64,000 nt of DNA from Muricea muricata (Eukaryota > Cnidaria > Anthozoa > Malacalcyonacea > Plexauridae), in contig OY979717.1 in assembly GCA_963855995.1 (NCBI GenBank), positions 47,582,044 to 47,646,043 on the forward strand, given 5' to 3'. Both the position numbers and the translations under genes were made by a program. Within the stretch, counting starts at the first letter, position 1, and each line of letters opens with the position of its first letter. Under the pieces are notes generated by a model, which was not told the origin of the DNA, ran no database searches, and saw only the letters and a program-made list of their open reading frames with translations. Positions 59,312 to 64,000 of the stretch are shown piece after piece.

Positions 59312-59414
59312 ACAATTAGTTGCCGAAGGCGAGGTGATTACAAGCCTATATTCACTTTGCCTTCAGCTCAGTGAATATAGGCTTGTAATCACCTCGACTT
59401 AGGCGACTAATTGT
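59312..59414. mobile_element. Foldback hairpin interrupting the Harbinger transposase
   Basis: Arms starting ACAATTAGTTGCCGAAGGCG and ending TTAGGCGACTAATTGT pair over about 45 bp around TTGCCTTCAGCTC. The stem contains GATTACAAGCCTATATTCAC, shared with 16490-16550; the flank ATTTATACTAAAA is also shared. Confidence 0.7.
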
Positions 59415-59520
59415 TAATTATTGGAATCCCTACCAATTTTACATAAGTATATAATCTCTACTAACATTAATAGAGATGCTCCACCCCCTGAGAGTGGGAC
59501 CTACTAGGCACCCTACTGAG

Positions 59521-59666
59521 CAGGGTTGCCAGATTTCTTGAATAATTAAGCCAGACCATCATTAGTGCTATCAAAAAAAACAAAGAAAACAAATGGCAAA
59601 TACAATGAAAAATAAAGAGCATTGCTAAAAGTTTGGCTAATTTATGCATGCAATCTGGCAAACTTG
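59521..59666. mobile_element. hAT MITE, copy 2 of the 37630 family
   Basis: Starts CAGGGTTGCCAGATTTCTTG and ends ATCTGGCAAACTTG. The middle AACAAAGAAAACAAATGGCA ... AAAGAGCATTG matches 37690-37730. CTACTGAG flanks both sides (59513-59520, 59667-59674), a perfect 8-bp target duplication. Its ends have decayed more than in copy 1. Confidence 0.8.
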
Positions 59667-59699
59667 CTACTGAGTGAGATAAGTTCAAAATTTTTCTGT

Positions 59700-61280
59700 G
59701 TAAACACTTGCCTGGCAGTTGCTACAATAGTATTATGTTTATATAATTTTACCTTGCCAGTGTGGCTCAAGAAGTAAACACAAGATTATATAAACATGCT
59801 TCAGACTGTGCTGGTTTAATGAAAGGTTTGAAAAAAGCAGCCCAGCTTCCCAAGGAAGAGTTTTGCACTTTAACAGGGCTCCCTTTAAATAGAAAATTTC
59901 TTATCAAAGAAAGGAACAATGCATTTATCCATAGTACTTAAAATTTTATATCCAGATAACTGTAAAAGTAAACATTGGATCATTGGCTGCTTTTTTATTT
60001 AATAATAATGAGTTTATATTAGATGTTGAGAATGTAATAATTGATAGTTCATTGACATTGAACACATATTATATGAATGTGGAATAAATAAACATTTATC
60101 AAAACAAACTTTGTATTTTTAAACCTTAATTACACTGTACAGTAGCATCTGTATAATACATTTTTAAATGTACTAATCTCGCATTGCATGTACAAAATTT
60201 GTCTTCACAAGATCTTTTCCTGCCTGGACTGTTGGTGTAAACAAAATCCTTGCGTATTTTATCCATTGACACGGGGAAAACTTGCAAAAAAATCAGAGTG
60301 CAAAGATTAATTTAAATACGTCCATGGTTTTTTCTTCAATATCACGAGCGTTGATGTGAAAGTACACGAAAAAAAACACGAAAAAATGGGACAACTTGGT
60401 GCTTGGGACTTGGGTGTCGCAACAACAAAGCAAAAAATCCCGATATGGCTTTTTTATACGATACGGATTCTCCTGGGTTGCGCGGTAGAACTTCACAAGC
60501 ACCGAGATTGTAAAATATGGCCATGCGGTACAAAGTTTATATTGTTTTATTCTTCGTATTTAGCCAATAAATGTACATCTTTTTACATAAAAATAACCAC
60601 TTACTATCTACCTTTTAAATTTGAATCCCAAAATGAAGATCGGTGGACCAACTTCACAAAAATATTTATTTTTGTACTTTCGAACGGCGTTTTTCCTATG
60701 CTTTTGACTGAAAACACGACGAACGACACTTGCCAGAGCAATTTGCGTGGCGCGTGGAAATGACGTGAGCACGGGGACACAAAAATTGAGGTTATTGAGT
60801 GCGAGTTCCCTATCTGTATATATCTGATCTGTGATGTGATGTTGATCTTTTTCGCAGTGAATTTTTTTTGTCAATGAGAATGATTTTGATGAATTTTTTG
60901 GGACTTTTACGATTTATTCAAAGATGTACAAGTTATTCATTGTAACTTGGCCTTAGACAGGAACGGAAAATTGATGAAGTCTTGAAAATGTCGACAATTG
61001 CAAGATTTTTGAGGTGATGAGGATTGGGGAACACCAGCCTGAATTATTTTAAGTTTTGTATTTAACAGGTATTTGAAAATTAGAGTTTCTTTCTTTTAAG
61101 TTTATTTTTTCAGTTTTCATGTTCAATGTTGTTCTATATCAAATTTGTAAGCTTTACGTCTGAATATACTCTACAGTCTTACAATGAATGTACAGATTTA
61201 TGTTATGTATAACTTGGATCAGTTGGATGTAGAAAGTTGAAATTGCCTTCTGGTATATTTTATATCTTTGAATTATAAAA
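59700..61280. other. Intergenic, no recognised gene
   Basis: A GC-richer patch at 60250-60880 has open frames on both strands (plus 60356-60763; minus 60608-60874). Neither shows a domain; it could be a first exon with promoter or an unrecognised element. The remainder is AT-rich without features. Confidence 0.3.
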
Positions 61281-61281
61281 A

Positions 61282-61425
61282 CAGGGTCCTGAAAGGCTAC
61301 TAATCCCGTTGTCCAAGTGCACAAAGTTTTCTATTGTTTTGTGGGAAGTCCCAGTGCATGGAATCCTATTTTCCCAGCAAAAATATGCAATTCCCAGCTC
61401 CCAGTTTATCTTTTTCAGGACCCTC
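61282..61425. mobile_element. Small TIR element
   Basis: CAGGGTCCTGAAA at the left and TTTTTCAGGACCCT at the right are inverted ends about 140 bp apart. No target duplication was assigned. Confidence 0.5.
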
Positions 61426-61429
61426 TAAA

Positions 61430-63020
61430 AATCTCATATTTCTGCCAAATTAGCTCCCTTATTCTGGTACATTGACACCCAGTTTGTAAGATTAACCACC
61501 CTGTATGCAATCAGACAGTAGAATACATAGAAGTAACATAAAAGTGTATATCTTCTCTACACTGGCGCAAATTGACACAGATGCTTGTGGGTCCTATGCC
61601 TTTTTAAGGAAGGGGAGTCAAAGTCATCATTTTCCTAATGCAATTTTCTACTTATTTCAATGAATCCTATGTCCAGCAACCATCCCCTGGGTGATGCCAA
61701 TGTGTATCATCATGTTTTTGTTGCTAGTGAACACTGTAAATTTGACACCTGGTTTGTACAGACTCTTACCTGGTTTTTTTTGTTCTAGGGGAATGTCAAA
61801 AATACATGCAAATTGTGTCTTGAAGATAGCATTTATGAAGGAAATTGAAGATAGCATTAATGCAAGACTAATCTTGGACTTTTTTAATTTGCCTTTTTTC
61901 ATGTATGATTACTAGCTTAACATTAACACTCACTCACAAACTCACAAGTCACCATGTGTAGACGAACCTTAAAACTTAACTTTTTTGTCGTGAAAATAAT
62001 ATTTTGTGTTTTGTCCTTGTCGTATAGATATGTTAGTCATTAGGGGTTAGGTGTCAAGTGGGACGTAAATCCTGTTCCTTTCTCCTGTCACATTCTTGTG
62101 TTTTTGTATTTTGTATTAGTACATGTATTCTAAGTGTATCTTTAAATCATTTGTAAATTGTGGCAAATTTAATATAATAATAATATAATATAATATAATA
62201 ATATAATATAATTAACAATGTAACTTTAAGAATAGAAGTGACTACTGTACAATATAGAATTTGACATTTTATTAAAACATTCATCATATCATAGATATGA
62301 CATGATAAAATTTCTGTCTGTTGTTTTACATATGTATGCTTTATGCCATGTTGAGGTGAGGTTCTTACAGTAGATAGGTCCTACAAAACAAGAAAGCAGT
62401 AACAAGTATATTAGTATATTGTAGTACATTTTTGCCTTTACAACACAAGGATACACATACACCTAGTAAAGAAAGCAAATGCCTTTATTCTATAAGGGTG
62501 GAACTATCAAGGATTCTTAAATACTGATAAGTCAATGATATTTACAATTATAATTGCACAATTTTATTTTTACAGAGTGACCCCATTCAGCACTGGGCCC
62601 CTGTATTTGGTCTTGAAATGTCTAATTTTCTATGCACATGCAGTCAACTATTGTATCTTTACAAGGCATCAATGGCTAGTACAAAACATGCAGTTTTCTG
62701 GACCCTGTCACTTCTAAATTTCTTCTGATTGTTAATGTAAAGTGTGAGTTACCTTGGTGCATTTGGAAAACAAAACCTCTTATGCCATGTCCTGGATATT
62801 TTCCCTATTGTGTAGCCGACTTTTTTCTCAGGTATTGGGTTTGCACATACTGGTAGGTACAACCCTAAAACAAAGCGAGCGTGTACTTTCTTTAAATCTT
62901 CTGGTAGTATCTACTTTCTGCATAAGCAACTTAGCCAGAAAGAGTTGCATAAAGATGCTGCTGAGTCCTGGAAAGTCTGGCTAACATATGCAACAGCATT
63001 TAGCAAAACAAAACAAAGCT
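61430..63020. other. Intergenic, AT-rich
   Basis: Contains a TAATATAATA microsatellite (62168-62213). Short open frames without motifs. Confidence 0.35.
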
Positions 63021-63022
63021 AG

Positions 63023-64000
63023 TAATAAAAATGCAATGCTCAAAAGAAAAAATCTATGTCAATAATCTTTTACCATTTGTATATAAGATCTAAGGGTTTG
63101 TGTGATCTAAAAACACTTTATTATCAAACAAGACAAACATCGAAGCGTGTTGCCGTGTCTGTATTAAAATCGTACGCAAAATACAAAGTATATGTTGTGT
63201 GAAACATACCTGAAAGAGGAATTCCCCTGCATTTATAGTAGATTCTTGCTCCGACAAGTAAGGCAAGCACCTTTTTTCACCGTAAGCAAATGCAGTATGA
63301 AAACATATTCAAAGAAATCAAAATATTTTAAGATTATTTCCTTTTTCTTGTTATCTCGTAAAAATTTTTTGTTAAAAACCAGGGGGGCGAAGAGCTTTGC
63401 GGGACGTACAGCATCGCATTTTAGGTCAGTGGTAGCTACCTGTAGCCGGGAACCAATCGGGAACCAATTTTGCAAATCACCGCCATCTTTTTTGCTTCAA
63501 GCATGGCGGCGCGTGCTCTCTCCAGATGTAATAATGGCAGCGATTTGCAAAATTGGTTCCCGATTGGTTCCCAGCTACAGGTAGCTACCACTGACCCAAA
63601 ATGCGATGCTATACGTCCGGCAAAGCTCTTCGCCCCCCTGGTTTTTAACAAAGAATTGTTTACGAGATAGCAAGAAAAAGGAAATAATCTTAAAATATTT
63701 TGATTTCTTTGAATATATTTTTATACTACATTTGCTTAACGGTGAAAAAAGGTGCTTGCCTTACTAGTCGGAGCAAGAATCTACTATAAATGCAGGGGAA
63801 TTCCTCTTTCAGGTATGTTTCACACAACATATACTTTGTATTTTGCGTACAATATTAATACAGATATGGCAACACGCTTCGATGTATGTCTTGTTTGATA
63901 ATAAAGTGTTTTTAGATCACACAAACCGTTAGATCTTATATACAAACGGTCAAAGATTATTGACATAGTTTTTCTTCTTCTGAGCATTGTATTTTTATTG
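63023..64000. repeat. Long inverted repeat reaching the window end
   Basis: Left arm about 63023-63483 is repeated inverted at about 63541-64000, starting AATAAAAATGCAATGCTC and ending GAGCATTGTATTTTTATT. Arms differ by scattered substitutions and small indels. The centre (about 63484-63540) holds CCGCCATC and ATGGCGGCG, YY1-like words in both orientations. Each arm has a CTTTCAG|GTATGT word directed outwards that would be a strong splice donor. It may continue past the window. Confidence 0.8.

Noticed and set aside
60293-60874. Gene in the GC-richer patch with open frames on both strands
   Set aside because: No motif, no convincing splice sites and no homologous second copy in the window; left as unrecognised.

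Overview
This is an AT-rich eukaryotic window crowded with transposable elements. Introns, TTAGGG-type interstitial tracts, many short inverted-repeat elements and the kinds of LINE, Ty3/gypsy, hAT and Harbinger present fit a marine invertebrate, most likely a cnidarian (anthozoan). That is inference; no species marker was recognised.

Host-type genes: the clearest family is a tandem array of three minus-strand genes for a Golgi-type, O-fucosyltransferase-like protein (1-820, cut by the window edge; 12294-14872; 24539-26943). The two complete copies share a structure: one long first coding exon starting three bases after a splice acceptor, a phase-0 intron and a short last exon, predicting 489 and 496 residues. 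A MADF-BESS protein gene (56973-58385, two exons, 285 residues) is the other intact gene. It lies convergent with a broken Harbinger transposase (58799-59295), so the pair is probably a Harbinger element.

Layout: 1-0.8 kb, fucosyltransferase copy 1. 2.7-7.3 kb, LINE remnants, two small inverted-repeat elements and a decayed ORF with a 2A ribosome-skipping motif. 7.3-12 kb, dispersed repeats and a mariner-like TIR element. 12.3-15.3 kb, copy 2. 15.7-21.7 kb, foldbacks and dispersed repeats. 24.5-27 kb, copy 3. 27.5-33.2 kb, a 4.9-kb hAT-like element (perfect 8-bp target duplication) carrying a head-to-tail array of 444-bp TIR elements and a 63-bp satellite. 35-41 kb, Ty3/gypsy relics and MITEs. 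41.2-42.0 kb, a hAT-like pseudogene. 42.2-54.1 kb, a nested complex of three Ty3/gypsy elements. 54.4-56.3 kb, dispersed repeats. 56.7-59.7 kb, the Harbinger pair. 63.0-64 kb, a palindrome of nearly 1 kb reaching the window end.

The most informative structure is the retrotransposon complex. An outer element with its own LTRs (42165 and 53906) holds a minus-strand element and a second plus-strand element. One deletion can explain all the missing parts, and it fused the protease region of the outer element in frame to that of the second. Most boundaries were read by eye; exon ends, LTR ends and target duplications are given where the sequence shows them directly.
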